Of a stretch of DNA of 64,000 nucleotides, positions 21,101 to 31,379 are shown in pieces. A program made the translations under genes and the position numbers. Location: the NCBI GenBank assembly GCA_002633005.1, contig NMRA01000210.1, forward strand, positions 94,984-158,983. The letters are read 5' to 3'. The notes beneath the pieces were generated by a model. That model searched no databases, was not told the DNA's origin, and saw nothing but the letters and a program-made list of their open reading frames with translations. Every line of letters begins with the position of its first letter. The first letter of the stretch is position 1. Source of the stretch: Phoronis australis (lineage: Eukaryota > Phoronida > Phoronidae).

Positions 21101-24100
21101 AAAAACTGTTTGCTGTGTGATTTTTTTAGAAATTGCTTCATAGGGCAAAATGAATAACTCTGTAGTAGACGTTGCGAGGTGGTACTTTCCTCAGGAATTG
21201 TTTAAAAGAAGCACTGTCGCGTCCCATGCTGGGGAAAGTGACATAATATTTAGTACACTACAGTGTGGGGAGATGGTATATATCCAAAACAGCATACAGT
21301 CCATTTCGCCATTTGCAATGCATAAGTATTCAGTAAGAGAGAAGACATTGGTCCCACTAATTTTTAATCTACATGTACATGTTCAGCCAAATCATTATCC
21401 GAGAATGTTGAAAGGTATCGCCATGCAGCATGCAATGTGACCTTATTTACGGATAGAGAGATTGAAGATTTATACGCACAAAGGATTGTGGGATAACCGT
21501 CATCCCCGTCGCCAACGGTCGCCAGCAGAAATAAATATAATACACTTGGAATCAACCGACATGGCACAAACCGCAGTCTTGGATTTGCCCTTGCTCGTTA
21601 AGCAGATCCGATTTACGTGCCATTTGAATTTTTGTAAATACCGGTTTATATTTCGTTAGCTTAATATTGGATGTCAGAAAAATATCCAAATTTTGACCAT
21701 CTTCGGAGCGTATTAATATGAAACTTTCACAAACAATGCTTAAATGTATGCACTCTTCTCCAAAACGATATTAAAAGAGCCGTTTTCAACATGAGTCACT
21801 TTTGCATGGGGGTTAACATAAACAACATTATAAAATCACGAAACGAAAAACAGAATGATCATTAAGAAAACTGTAACAGCGTTTATGTGATTTCGTTTGC
21901 ATTTAAAAATATCCTATTTATAGCCGGGTAGTTTTGTGATCAATGTACCTGTCATTTTCTAAGATTTTATTGAAAAGATATGTCCTCGTGACCCAATTAA
22001 TATCAGGGTTGTGAAAAGTATTTTATTTGGATGCCCATCGTGTTTCTTATGAATAAAAAACCAGCGGTCATCGACTTAGTTTTGAGTTTAAACCGCATTA
22101 CATAAGACTGCACACTTTGACCATCACGAAGTTTGTAAATAAACTCATTTCTTCAGAACATTAAGTTAGTTCTATCCTGATACACGCAGTGTGTGTTACC
22201 GTAAACACACTGTGGAACACATTTTTACGATTATCATGTTTTTACAAAAAGTGGACTCTGAAAGATAATAATATTTATGACAAAGAGACAAATGAACAAC
22301 TGTTCATGGCGGGAATATTCAAAAAGTGGGATAGTCCACAAAGAGCGGGACAATTGGCAAGTATGAAGTAAGCTGTCAGCAAAACAACGTATTGGATTGA
22401 GGTAAACTTTTCATTTTTTAATTTCACGGGTTACTACAGATAACATTCGTTGCGCAAATGAATTATTATACGAAACTATTGCAAACAGTAATAATTTATG
22501 CAAGCACCCCCCAGACACACACTTCGCTGCGCAATGAGGAGTAGTTGTTCGAATCTGCCATATAAACACAAATGGTAGTAGGGCTAATCTTTTCATTTGC
22601 AATTGCTGAACACACACTCTGAATCCAAATGTTAATCCTTTCCCTACACATGCGCGCACTCAGCCTTCAATATGGGTGGCTCGAATTGCTGACTTTGTTG
22701 ACCTTTTGTTAGCAAAAAGCGGGTGGACTAAAGAAAACGGGGGCACCACCGTGAACTGCGCGTTTGTGCTTATTTGGTGGACTTTTGTATCATTTTCTCG
22801 GACTTTTTTCTCAGAGACGGACCCTTTTGCCCTTTTTGCCAGATTNTGCGCGCATGCTACATTACAGGAAACTAGTTTTAACAACCAGAAACTTCTGGCA
22901 TGTAATTTGATAGTTTATCGAAAGTGGTTCTAAGACTGGAGATGAAAATATATCAGAGCCTATACTGTTTCTGGAATGAGGCCAGGGCCACGAGCCGGTG
23001 CGTATTAAAAATGACCAATATAATTCACGGGTTTATTGACAAATGTTACCGGAATCCGCTGGTTGTATAGAACCGTAGCTCAGGAGTCTCGCTTGATGAG
23101 CCAAATTGTCAAAATAAATACGAAGCAACGAAATTAGGCTTGGTTTGATAAATACCACTCTTCAAATCTCGGTCGATCAGACAACTGGAAATTCACAGTG
23201 CTAACTCTCACGGTCAGTCTCGGGGTAGCAATATACTCATTACGGGCGTGAGTTGGCATACCAGGGCTAGAGTACAAAAATAGTTCCAGGTGATCAATGC
23301 AATGGCCCCACCTAAGATGCGTGCGCACCTCTGGCACAACGTGTACCAGGTCGCCTGCAATTATTTTTATATGCATGACACCTGCATACATGTACATGAT
23401 TGTGTTTAGTGGGTATAGGTCCGTTCCCGGAATGAGCTGCATCATGATGGTGTATTTGTGGTCATGCCAATACATTATTTGCTAAAACATCTATTGGTTA
23501 TACAGTAAATTTTCAAGTTAGAAAAAATTTCTTATCAAGAAAGGGAAATATTTCTTACACTAGCTTCTGAATGGCTGGTCGAATTCTCAGCAGGTAGCGC
23601 TTTAGGCTACGCAAAATAACTGGATTGGCTGATGGAGGAAGTGTAAATGCTGTCTGTTAGTACAGACAAACCGATGCTTAATTCATGTTCAAGAAATGTG
23701 AATCTCAGAAAATTGTGCTCGCGCATTTTCGGAGTGCATTTTTCTACCGTCGCTGACTTTTGTTTACGTTGCTCTCCTGTATTCACACAGTATGAATAAC
23801 ACACTGTGGGTGTATTGTAATTGTATGTTCTCCAAGCACACGGCTAATAAACATTACAGGAAGAAACGAAATAGTTGCTGTTACGCTTCTGACAAGGCTA
23901 AAAATCATTCATAGTCGGCCAATGTCTTCCTTCGTTATAAAGCTAACCAATGACTGCCGAGGTTACATGTATATTAACCAGTGATAAAGCGTGTGACACT
24001 GAATGATACCTGCGTGTTATCTACACTCAGGTAACCAGCGAGCTCTCTAACAGTGCCTGACAGAGAATCGAGCACAAAGGTCAATGTACCTTTTCCCGTA

Positions 24101-25469
24101 TCTGCTTGTACGTTAACCTGTCCGAAGTGTCACATAGGATGAAGGCCTCGTGGTCAGGACACTCGTCACAAGCTTCGTCCAAAAGTTGTCCTAATGTCGC
24201 GTATAGCAGAGTCTTGTGACTCGTGGCATGAATGTAGCTACGTGTTAACGGCGCAGATGGTAATATAGTGTCGCTGAAAAACGAAATAAAAACACGGACT
24301 ACATTGAACGTGTAATACAATCGAACGTTTGAGTTCGGAAATATTTTACACACTAATTTGGAGCTCAAGGATTCCATGATGGTGTGCTAGAATATTTTAA
24401 AATTGAGTTATGTGGATGATAGAGCGATCTGCCGCAGCCCTGAACGACGCCAGAACTAACTTGACTTTGACCCGCTGAACTCGAACAAGTTTAATTTGGA
24501 TAAAGGGTAAACTTAGATTAGGAACCCGTTTTTGAAAACAATAACATATGATTCTCCAGCATACTGAGTCATATCAATATTTATGTGGAGCTTGAGCAAA
24601 ACGGATCATGTGAAATAAAGTAATTTCGAGTTAATGTTCCAGTTCCGAGTCAGAGATGTTCTGACTGGAGGTCCCAGTGAGGTCTAATTTTGCACTCGAA
24701 ATCAAACTTTTTTCTGACATTTTCGCAATCGATTACCCATGGATTAAAGCTTTGAACTCAATCCAATAAAAACGAAAGATTTTGACAAAAACTCGAGATC
24801 CGGTTTAAATTTGAGCTAATGACTTCATTGCTGGGATCACCAAGTGTAACCATAGATTAAGTGCTCATCTATGGTGTAACTTAGGATTAAACATCCACCT
24901 GGACCAAAGAGTACTCAAGCGCAGGTTGACAGGCACATGCGTTGTCCCAGGTTCTTTCCCAGTCAAACTCACAAATTAGCCCAGTCGAACAGACCACCAT
25001 CCCGTCATTGATACGTGAATCAATCTCACATCCGACTTGGTGAAAACGAGAAACGTCACTCATGTGCTCCAGTTCGTGACAACTGGCCGAAAATCCGTTG
25101 GCGAAAAGCACATAAAATTCAAGTTAAGATCCCCGTGTAGATATTGAGGACTTCACAATAGTCTCTAAAATAACACAATAACTGCTGAAATCACACAAAA
25201 ACCTCTTTAGGTCTTCAACTGCTTGTGGCGCTTCAATTACATAAAATCTACAGGTCAATTCCCTGCCCCATGAGTTGATAGCGTAAAATCTCAATGTTTA
25301 CAAATAGCTGCGATACGTGAGCAATGGTCGAGACATATGATCTGTCTGTCCATAGGCCTTACTTATTTACAGACGGGTTCCGAGTCTAGGACATGATTTT
25401 ACGCGCGTGGCACGTTAAGTTGAGAGGTTTTACAACTCACCCTATTATCTTCTGCTGTCCTGACTGCAT
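8989..25469 (-). CDS. Gene B: ACSF2-like acyl-CoA synthetase, 19 exons
   Basis: Reads from ATG at 25469 to a stop at 8989 through exons listed separately; conceptual length is about 665 residues (human ACSF2 is 615). Order: MQSGQQKIIG; N-terminal SYIHATSHKTLLYATLGQL; a hydrophobic strand ending FFAAAYIGLVIVV; A3 P-loop TSGSTGLSK (Pro to Ser); YIDLMASPNF; CSPELF; A5 YGGTE; A6 TPGEILCKGWG; A7 WYKTGD; A8 GRTDDALRFKRYADVVYP; C-terminal domain with VGIRNK in place of SGKIQK. Family function: acyl-adenylate then acyl-CoA formation. The first exon shows no basic amphipathic mitochondrial presequence, unlike ACSF2 itself. Every junction is phase-consistent except exon 7 to 8, where no GT donor is visible. 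It may be a functional divergent paralogue or a recent pseudogene. Confidence 0.82.
10006..10080 (-). CDS. Gene B exon 18 (A10 region)
   Basis: 75 bp. LTLQVWVPDKFIFMEQFPRV, GIRNK. The catalytic-lysine motif is absent, with Arg or Ile depending on the alignment. Donor GTAAGT. Confidence 0.9.
10244..10301 (-). CDS. Gene B exon 17
   Basis: 58 bp. LEDKQTASVEELKSYCKNN, then GTAAGT. Confidence 0.9.
10684..10736 (-). CDS. Gene B exon 16
   Basis: 53 bp. VVGVPDDYVGDLMVACI, the same length and phase as in A and C. The usual GE of the family is GD. Confidence 0.9.
10983..11058. mobile_element. Short palindromic MITE (family R4), shared by B and C
   Basis: Ends CATGGGCGGT...ACCGCCCATG, with a central near-perfect palindrome around GGGGCTATAGCCCCCAC. 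A diverged copy lies at the paralogous position 38026-38097, so the insertion predates the B/C duplication. Confidence 0.55.
11205..11336. mobile_element. hAT-like MITE in gene B intron
   Basis: Left end TAGTGGCGTATTTGGGG with a long G run; right end, read inverted, CAGGGGCGGATACAGG, both like hAT terminal repeats (CAGGGGCGGA). The paralogous site in C (about 38300) lacks it, which shows an insertion. A clean 8-bp target duplication could not be confirmed. Confidence 0.6.
11530..11677 (-). CDS. Gene B exon 15 (A7 Asp, A8)
   Basis: 148 bp. DIGVMNCEGILRIMGRTDDA then LRFKRYADVVYPEPIEKVL. The A8 Arg and Asp (GRxxD) are kept. Confidence 0.92.
12570..12715 (-). CDS. Gene B exon 14 (A6-A7)
   Basis: 146 bp. 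VKITDENGQVVPVDTPGEIL, CKGWGMFHSYWG, ending GWYKTG. Acceptor CCAG, donor GTATGA. Confidence 0.92.
12984..13105. repeat. CA / GA microsatellite tract
   Basis: CACACGCACAC followed by GAGAGAGAGA and GGAGAGGGAGAG runs. A related CA/CAAA tract sits at the paralogous place in C (42075-42168). Confidence 0.85.
14287..14394 (-). CDS. Gene B exon 13 (A5 motif)
   Basis: 108 bp. QTYGGTEPNLVTCTTADYPS, ending METVGHPIPFYE. YGGTE is the A5 motif, with Gly for the usual first Thr. Confidence 0.9.
14656..14726 (-). CDS. Gene B exon 12
   Basis: 71 bp. LVGSQRCSPELFEKMFKMFP, then ELI before GTGAGT. Equivalent to the GG..GSPAPPEL segment. Confidence 0.9.
15725..15816 (-). CDS. Gene B exon 11
   Basis: 92 bp. 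CTYCSLWPAFYIDLMASPNF, DKYDLSCLRG. It aligns with T.LYG.PTMFVD.L..P.F..YD.S.. of ACSF2. Confidence 0.9.
16126..16301 (-). CDS. Gene B exon 10
   Basis: 176 bp. NPGIIATFNIWVDEMVISCY, then LPASIRDENCDVEKCVLKVL. It covers the A4 region where the family has ..PLYH..G....; the usual His is not obvious. Ends in a split Arg. Confidence 0.88.
16931..17038 (-). CDS. Gene B exon 9 (A3 P-loop, Pro to Ser)
   Basis: 108 bp, phase 0. It opens GSTGLSKLVAWKQGTICNFG. With the previous exon this makes TSGSTGLSK, the A3 phosphate-binding loop; both C copies have the usual TSGSTGLPK. Ends IPGKAATVE. Confidence 0.9.
17209..17282. mobile_element. R4-family MITE specific to gene B
   Basis: About 74 bp with inverted ends CATGGGCGGCGC / TCGCCGCTCATG and an internal GGCTATAGCACCCCC. 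Both C copies (near 45308 and 49725) have the uninterrupted sequence, so this is a post-duplication insertion. Confidence 0.6.
17435..17552 (-). CDS. Gene B exon 8
   Basis: 118 bp. KIQSLSDLEDGG, then EMVSPEDPYILLPTS, the strand leading into the P-loop (family: ...DPINIQFTSGTTG). Acceptor TTACAG, donor GTGAGG. Confidence 0.88.
17679..17746 (-). CDS. Gene B exon 7 (3' border unresolved)
   Basis: After TCTCAG, LLDVQEEESVVNVLAHTVGC then FD. The phase of exon 8 requires the exon to end around GATAG, but CATAG follows, not GT. Reading on meets a TGA before the next good donor (GTAAGA). In C the exon continues 70-odd bases further to GCAAA/GTACGA. Confidence 0.5.
17890..17959 (-). CDS. Gene B exon 6
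   Basis: 70 bp. HSVEFIFCQSGEFEKSEVVT KRW after a split Gly. The donor is taken as TGG/GTAATA rather than AAG/GTGGGT because only the former keeps the frame into exon 7. Confidence 0.65.
19071..19320. mobile_element. hAT-like repeat fragment
   Basis: GGATTTAGGGTGGGGG, then CATGCCCCCCTAAAATTCTC, the same words as in the elements at 11205 and 42172. The region is absent from the paralogous part of C. Confidence 0.45.
19449..19549 (-). CDS. Gene B exon 5
   Basis: 101 bp. AKIRLTVIGPRDNEEVSKGV then CRVFFEEASKRAN plus two bases. Conserved with C exon 5. Confidence 0.82.
20185..20235 (-). CDS. Gene B exon 4
   Basis: 51 bp, phase 0: APMAKEYDVIYGIFVEK, then donor GTAAGT. It corresponds to the ...ELEYVLKK region; its identity rests mainly on conservation with exon 4 of C (APMIKEYDVIYGIFVEK). 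Confidence 0.85.
20422..20556 (-). CDS. Gene B exon 3
   Basis: 135 bp, phase 0. ARSYAKGFLSIGLQKGDVIC, then NSDWLYLFFAAAYIGLVIVV. It corresponds to the GL..GDR......NS..W......A...GII.V segment of the family. Confidence 0.92.
20557..24089. other. Gene B intron 2
   Basis: Contains a degenerate R1 MITE copy (20632 to about 21220), a single N at 22846 and otherwise unrecognised AT-rich sequence. Up to about 22115 it aligns with C intron sequence (57220-58200); beyond that the two diverge completely. A 113-codon open stretch on the minus strand at 23134-23475 has no recognisable domain. Confidence 0.5.
20632..21220. mobile_element. R1 MITE, degenerate copy
   Basis: Begins TTAAAGAGGCCTGGAAC and shares the internal order and TAACTCTGTAGTAGACGTTG with the full copy at 5101. 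The right end is eroded (CGCGTCCCATGC). The paralogous copy in C starts at 57295. Confidence 0.6.
24090..24273 (-). CDS. Gene B exon 2 (N-terminal domain)
   Basis: 184 bp. It begins DTILPSAPLTRSYIHATS and ends RLTYKQIREK before GTACAT. This matches the N-terminal SYVHGP...LL..TVGQCLE...P.REALV region of ACSF2. It has no counterpart in gene C. Confidence 0.88.
25441..25469 (-). CDS. Gene B exon 1 (start codon)
   Basis: 29 coding bases, MQSGQQKII plus GG, then donor GTGAGT. The paralogous exon in C encodes MNTGQQKII with an identical donor. The two leftover bases pair exactly with the one-base overhang of exon 2 to give Gly. Confidence 0.8.
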
Positions 25470-25570
25470 GGTTGCGAATCGTCAGGAATAAGAACTACTG
25501 CCTCGTATTTCACTCTTATCTATAGAACTGGGCATATCTTTATTAACCGAGACCCTTAACCTGCAAATAT
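25470..25570 (-). promoter_or_regulatory. Proximal 5' region of gene B, conserved with gene C
   Basis: Immediately upstream of the gene B ATG. Blocks such as ATTCGCAAC before the ATG and AAAATACGA/AAATACGAGGCA are shared with the corresponding region above the gene C first exon (63513-63600). This could be 5' UTR or promoter. No initiator can be assigned; TCTATAGATAAG is only a weak TATA candidate. Confidence 0.3.
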
Positions 25571-25689
25571 TTACAAAACTACCTCGGATTAAAGCAGCAA
25601 ATTTGGCACACTGATTTTTTCACAAGCTATATCTTATGGTGGTAGTTATGTGCATAGAAAGAAATAAACTATTGTTTAAAGGGGAATGA

Positions 25690-26060
25690 AACGCGAAAAC
25701 CCCAGTTAATCCCAGTAAACATGCAGGTTATGGGGGCAATAACACTGTACTGGCTTGGGCATTTGCTAAATACTGAAGTTGAGGACTGGCCCAATAACAT
25801 TATGCACGCCCACTTGGTACTGGGCCCGTACAGGATTGCTTTACCGGACCAATAAAGGACCAGTTGATGGCCATTACTGGGTTACTACTGTACAACCGGT
25901 TTCGGTCCCATAAAGGGCCAGTGTTGACACCCCGTGGACCTATAATTAAGTCGGTATACTAATTCTATTGGTGAACGTACAGTGGTGGGCCATTACAGTG
26001 CCAATATTGGGCCATTGATGTTGGTTTTACAGGTCCAGTGCAGGGATGTTACTGTTATGG
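25690..26060. repeat. CCAGT/TACTGG-rich tract
   Basis: GGGCCAGT, GGACCAGT, TACTGGG and GGGCCATTA words recur in both orientations over about 370 bases. Like the tract at 290-615 it appears built from one short self-complementary motif. No ORF; possibly a non-autonomous element. Confidence 0.45.
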
Positions 26061-26318
26061 GTGTAATGAAACAATAGGTTTGTTTTTTTACAATGCTTCA
26101 GGTTTTTAACTCCTGCAACTGTGTGCTTTGTTGGTCATTTCAATCATACTGGATGAGCAGTTGTGACTTACAAGAAGAAAAATCATTTGTTCTTTGATAA
26201 TTTTATTAATATGAAACAAAGTAAGGTAGAATAGTTACTAAATGAGTAAATAAAAACTAAGATAAAATATCTGCATTTGAACTAAGCAACTAATAACCAA
26301 CAACTTTTTACAAAGGCG

Positions 26319-26470
26319 TCTCAGGCTCGTAATTGGCCGGATTGGGCGGCAACTTCGGCGGCTTCACGCAGTCTTCGTCCACCCAGCCAGTCTGCTCGAA
26401 GAAAAAGTTTCATAACCGGAGTATTTGTTCGAGTTGGAAGGACTTAAACACATCGACAACCTCCTACGGT
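26319..26470 (-). pseudogene. Decayed coding fragment, unassigned
   Basis: On the minus strand EVVDVFKSFQLEQILRL is followed, after an in-frame TGA, by FFFEQTGWVDEDCVKPPKLP and PNPANYEPETPL with a TAA stop. The codon-like composition is unlike the AT-rich surroundings. It may be the C-terminus of a transposon or retrocopied protein; I do not recognise the family. Confidence 0.35.
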
Positions 26471-26561
26471 GTTCCTCTATATGCGCAAAAGGTATTTATA
26501 ACAACGCGACTTTGATGGTTTAGTCGGTGCGAGGCATAATTCGCCGAAAAGCTTCCGGCGT

Positions 26562-26662
26562 ACAGAGCGCCTATAGCTTCTGCATCGCCTCTGTTGGCCC
26601 GAACCAGAGGCGATGCAGAGGCTATAGACGCTCTGTTCTGGTTCGGGCCAACAGAGGCGATG
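26562..26662. repeat. Overlapping double hairpin
   Basis: 26562-26591 pairs with 26607-26636 (28 of 30 positions), while 26583-26608 pairs perfectly with 26637-26662 (26 of 26). The two stems share bases and cannot form together. Confidence 0.85.
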
Positions 26663-29600
26663 GTCATTGCCTAGAAGGATCCTAGAGGGTATGTCCTTGG
26701 ATACCATAATCGCAGCCCTGGGCTTAAAGGAGAATGCCACCGGATTTAATTAGTCTTTTTTGCCGTCTTATCGGTCTATATCCACATCGCCTCGCATACG
26801 GTCGACTTTACCTTGCCAATAGAAGTCGCGTTAATCTGTGAGGAAGGTGACAAACGACGCTAGCGATGTCAGTGGTTCATATGCAGAGTGAATGCCGCTA
26901 TGTTGCGGTGCATCGTTCCCGCTTGTCCGAACTAAGCAGCTGCGAGGAAAGCGGTTATATCGTTTTTTTACTTCCTAGAAAGTCCGAAATGCTTAGGAAG
27001 TGGCTCATGGTCGTTAAGAATGAAATGTACGCTGTAAATAGCAAGTATGCGGCCGTGAAACATCTCCGTGTCTGTCCTGCAGACGTCGACATTGCCTGAC
27101 GAATGCCGGCTTATCAAATAACTCCATACGTTCCGTTGTCTGAGCTTGTTCACGGCGCCTCTCTGGTATTTCTTCATCACTGTACTCCTGTTCGAATTGA
27201 TAGCCTGCAAAACTTAACGATCCACCTGCGAAGCCGGGACTGATGAGCTCTAGCTCGTCCTAAGTCGGGATTGCTAGTTGCCATGTTTTGACGTTTACTA
27301 CTTATATAAAACCGAAACAAAGTCTGTTTCAATAGATGCAATTTGTAATGCCTTTGGAGTGTTCGTGAGTGCAAATGATTTGAGAAGCCAGCAATGAATA
27401 AATCACTGCGTTACCGGCTTTAGGTGCAATAAAACTAATTGACGGGACACCGAGGCCTTGTGAGCTCATGCTAATTTAGTGTTTGCTGGCAGAAACTGTT
27501 GTGAAACAACTCGATTACCATCCCACGGCCAGGTGTTAGGGGAATCTTTATTTCCTTTTACATTACTTAAATAATGATTTTCAAAGTACATGTTCTGCCC
27601 TCTGACGGTGCTGTGGCCAAAGTGGAACCTGAATTCACGGCCCCCGACGAGTAAGTAGATTTGCAGTTTCGTGGCTAATTCACCAACATAATCAGGTGCA
27701 CATTACTTTGGCTCACTAGTATAGTATTTTCTTGACTAAAAGTTTAGTTTCCAATGAACTTTGGCTGTTCGTGATCTCTGATTAGTTTCCGAGCCACTGG
27801 CCGGGATAACGAGTCGATCCGGGCCTGATCGGGCTCCGAGCCACTGGCCAGGATAACAAGCGTTTTGTGTTTAGAAATATAAAATCACAAGTCTAAACAA
27901 CACAGATCTAGGTTCTCCTGTCTGTATCTCACGGAAAATACTTCAAAATTATCTCCGAACAGACCCCAAACTCCTGCTACGGACCTTATTGGCCTGCCGA
28001 ACTTTGTAGGCTTCGGTGTGTCCAAATGCCAATAAATCCGTAAGAGCGAAATAAAACAACACGTTTTTGTAAGAACTCGGTGTACTTTTAAGGGTTTTAC
28101 ATTGAAGTTTGATGATTTATTGGTGTTAAACGATGACTTCAAGCGATAAGCTGACACCAGTAACCCGTGTTGTGAACTGCTGAACAAACTACGTGTGAAA
28201 CCGATGACGTCATTGGATAATTAAAATCCTCCGTCTGCCGTCAGGTGTCAGGTAACGCAACCGTACGTGTCGTTATGGAGTAGAACTACTCGATCGAAAT
28301 TGATACAAATTAGGTTGTTTTTTGAGTGGCGTGCTCCTTTAATGTTGTTACCCAGTGAAGCACAATAAACTTTGGCATTCCTAGAAGTGTTTATCACCGC
28401 GCTTCCCCGACAGCACGGCTTTTGTACGAAGGCCATGAAAAAGGTATTGCGCTCAAGCGTCTGTTGCAGAAGCACTGATGGGTTGTTGGCAACATGCGGA
28501 TTAATCTGCCAGATTTTAACCCCATGATTCATGTCATCATGTTAAATATATGCCAGTTATTAACTACCCTGACTCCACATCACTTGTGAGTGGGGAAGGA
28601 GCCATAGAAGGTCGTAGAGGTTCAGAAGCCTCGGCAAGTTTACTTCATTTGTTCCATCTTTCACTTCCATTTCCATTGTCTTTGAGGTATTCACACATTC
28701 AGCCTCTACGCCCGAGGTTGCCATCCCTTCAGAGGCTTGGACAGAAGCTTTGCCATCATTACTGCTTTTTCCCTGGCTCTGAAAAGCACAATTAAGCCCA
28801 GCAAAGCCGCACCAGGAACGACAATCCATCCCCCGGAGAGCCTACCAAGTGGACTCCTCAAAGACTAGGACAATAGTAAATCCCTTATAGGGATTTTTTG
28901 ACGTTGGTTTGATGGCAGTCACTTACACCACATGAACCTTTGACATGTCCAGGTCACCACTGCGCTCCTTCAGCTCCAGCAAAAGCGCATCCTTATTGGA
29001 GGCAACATCCTGTGAGACATGACAAAAAGCCTTGAACACAGGAGGTAGATCGCCTCAATCCATTACGTGGTACGCTGACCTGTGAGAGTCGGGACCATCT
29101 GGACTAAGTTGCTTACCAGTCAAGTGTAGCTGAGTTGTCACAGACAATTGCAGTTTGCCCTCTTCAAGTCTCACTAACCTAATATGAAGTGGGTCACTTG
29201 ATCTCTAGAGCTTGACAAATGCTATCGGCAGACAGAGCTTGAGACGCTTCGCCTTATCCTTATTCAGTGTGGTGGCTCACCAGCCTTTGTAGCCACAAAG
29301 AGATCTCTCTTGGCCACGCAACCATAAATGAGCTTATTCACTTCAGACACTTCGGTGGGTGGTTTTGAGGATGTTTCAGGGGTCCAACTGTCAGGCGTGG
29401 TGGGCTTAACACCCTACTGAACATCGATTTTCAGCCTTTCAATCTTCTTCTGAGTCGTCTGACGACCTTGCTTTGAAGAAGCAGAGACGGTGAGAGCTAT
29501 CATCGGGCCAAGTTGAAGTCTTTCCGCTATCATTCGCTCTTCGAGTGTCCGAGGCAGGTTTGGATTTCGCACAGGCAGCCACCATTTCCATTTTCACGAG

Positions 29601-30550
29601 CTTGGTAATTTCACTGTCTACTTTTATTGAAGAGTCCAGCGATTTCCCAAATTAAGTGTCCACTGTAGGGAGTGACCCCACTTGCCTCATAGAAACTCCT
29701 ATGGAGGAGTCTTTGATGTGGACATCCGTAGCCGCAAAGACCATATTCGACTGCCCTGTGCGCTGGTCACCCTGACCACGGTGGGTTATTGGTTTTCGCT
29801 GTGGATCCATATAACAAGTATAGGTTATGATAGATGTCTGCATCCGCATTCAGCCTATCCATAGAGTGGGAACAAGTTCCAGCCAAAAGCTTTCCTGCAT
29901 CCGCAAACCTCACACTGGTTTCAATAGCTTCCTATCCTGGTTCCTCCAAGCGAGCATATAACCCTCAACGAAAAGGCTTCCTACAAATGGACTTACAAAG
30001 TTCGGTATGTCTAAGTCCAAGTGCCAGAGCCTCGCACCCTCCCAGGACTAATTGTGCGAGGTCTTGTCCTCTTGCGCTGCAGACGCTACACCACGGTTTG
30101 CCCAAGCTTTCTTGATACGCAAAATTCTGCTTTGTCTACCACCAGAAGCAACTGGCTTAAGACTCACGAACCAAGGTATTAGTTCTCAAGGGTTCCCGTA
30201 TCACTTGGCCGGAGACAAGGCGGAGTCAATCGTAAGCGAAGAAGTCAATTCTGCTGACAAGGCGCCCAAACGGGGTGATTGGGCTAGAGAGGCCTCCCAC
30301 TGGTCACTGGTCAATCTCCTGAAAACAGCTAGAATGCTTCCAACGGGGCTTTTGGCATCTCATATCGTTCCAAGACAACAGCGCCTGTTAAAGACAACAA
30401 ACTCCTTCCCGAACCCGCCGATTTCGCAAGGCATTGCACGAGTCTTGTTGTGGGAGAAGCTCCATGTAATTATTGATAGTCGAAACTGAACAGCGGCGGA
30501 AGCTGAAAGCAGAGCACTAAGCAGAGATAGGTAGTACTCTTAGCTACAAT
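26663..30550. other. Unassigned region, less AT-rich, likely dead transposon
   Basis: Several open stretches occur on the minus strand (29849-29652, 28829-28560, 27210-26968, 26740-26477) and the plus strand (29834-30489), separated by stops. The base composition differs from the flanks. The minus-strand pieces could be remnants of one polyprotein, but no diagnostic motif was found, so no family is named. A 46-bp tandem repeat of CCGAGCCACTGGCC(G/A)GGATAA lies near 27789-27860. Confidence 0.3.
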
Positions 30551-31039
30551 ACCACATTAGACGCAAAGCACCACAACCTGTGGTCGGAACCACCAACATA
30601 TACGTCACTCACTACGCTACGTAATCACACAAGTTGGACTTTAAAATTGGTGGTTTTATCAGAATTTTCTACTCAAATGTGCATGGAACTCTACGAAATC
30701 AGCATCAGACAAGTCTTTGAACACCTTCTTTCACTTTGTCACATTAAATTGGGTTCGAGTGGTGATTTGAAAACAAAAATGTCGGAATAATACCAAAGTC
30801 ACAAATTCAAGGTTATTTTGTGACTTTCATGGAGACAACATTTGTACACATCCAGATTTTTCATAGACGCTTCCGAAGCAATTCCGAATCTCTGTTTTAT
30901 CCCGCTCACGAATGTCACTTGCGTGTCCTCAGTCAGTTTGAATGTTTTTAAACTATGGCTTTTTAAAACAGAGTAACTTCATAACTTAGTTTACGAAGCA
31001 GCCACATGCTTTGCATACTGGATGTCAGCCATTAGACTA

Positions 31040-31375
31040 ATGTTAGAAACAAAAACAGAACAGTTGTTCAGCATTTCAAAGATGCGTTACTGGATTATAT
31101 AAGGTCTGTGTTTCATTAAGTATTCGATGTGGCATGAAATTGTTGTTTGCTTATTATTCTATCCTAGGTTTTCTTTATTTCAAATGTAGCTACTCCAGCG
31201 TTGGTCATACTATTTTGATTTAATTCCTTTCTGCTCTGGAAATTTCTTCACTGACTTCATTTGCACGGCATTACTGCCCTGACTCCTGGAGATACCCAGA
31301 AGATTCCACTAATAAAACCAGGAGTCATTTTCCCTGATGGATGTTAGTAACTATTTGGAACTCTGAGGAACTAGC
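31040..31375. repeat. Direct repeat, left copy
   Basis: Shares AAACAAAAACAGAACAGT, ATATAAGGTCTGTGTTTCATT, CTCCAGCGTTGGTCATACTA and GCACGGCATTACTG in the same order with 33070-33390. The two copies flank the LINE and solo LTR. Confidence 0.75.
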
Positions 31376-31379
31376 CATG

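Noticed and set aside
23134-23475. 113-codon minus-strand frame
   Set aside because: No recognisable motif and no counterpart in gene C; probably chance in an intron.
24887-25111. Minus-strand frame conserved in part at 62951-63238
   Set aside because: Conservation is due to paralogous intron 1; the C version is frameshifted relative to B, so coding is unlikely.
27574-27654. Short ORF MIFKVHVLPSDGAVAKVEPE followed by a good donor (GTAAGTA)
   Set aside because: Only 26 codons, no matching downstream exon and no similarity recognised.
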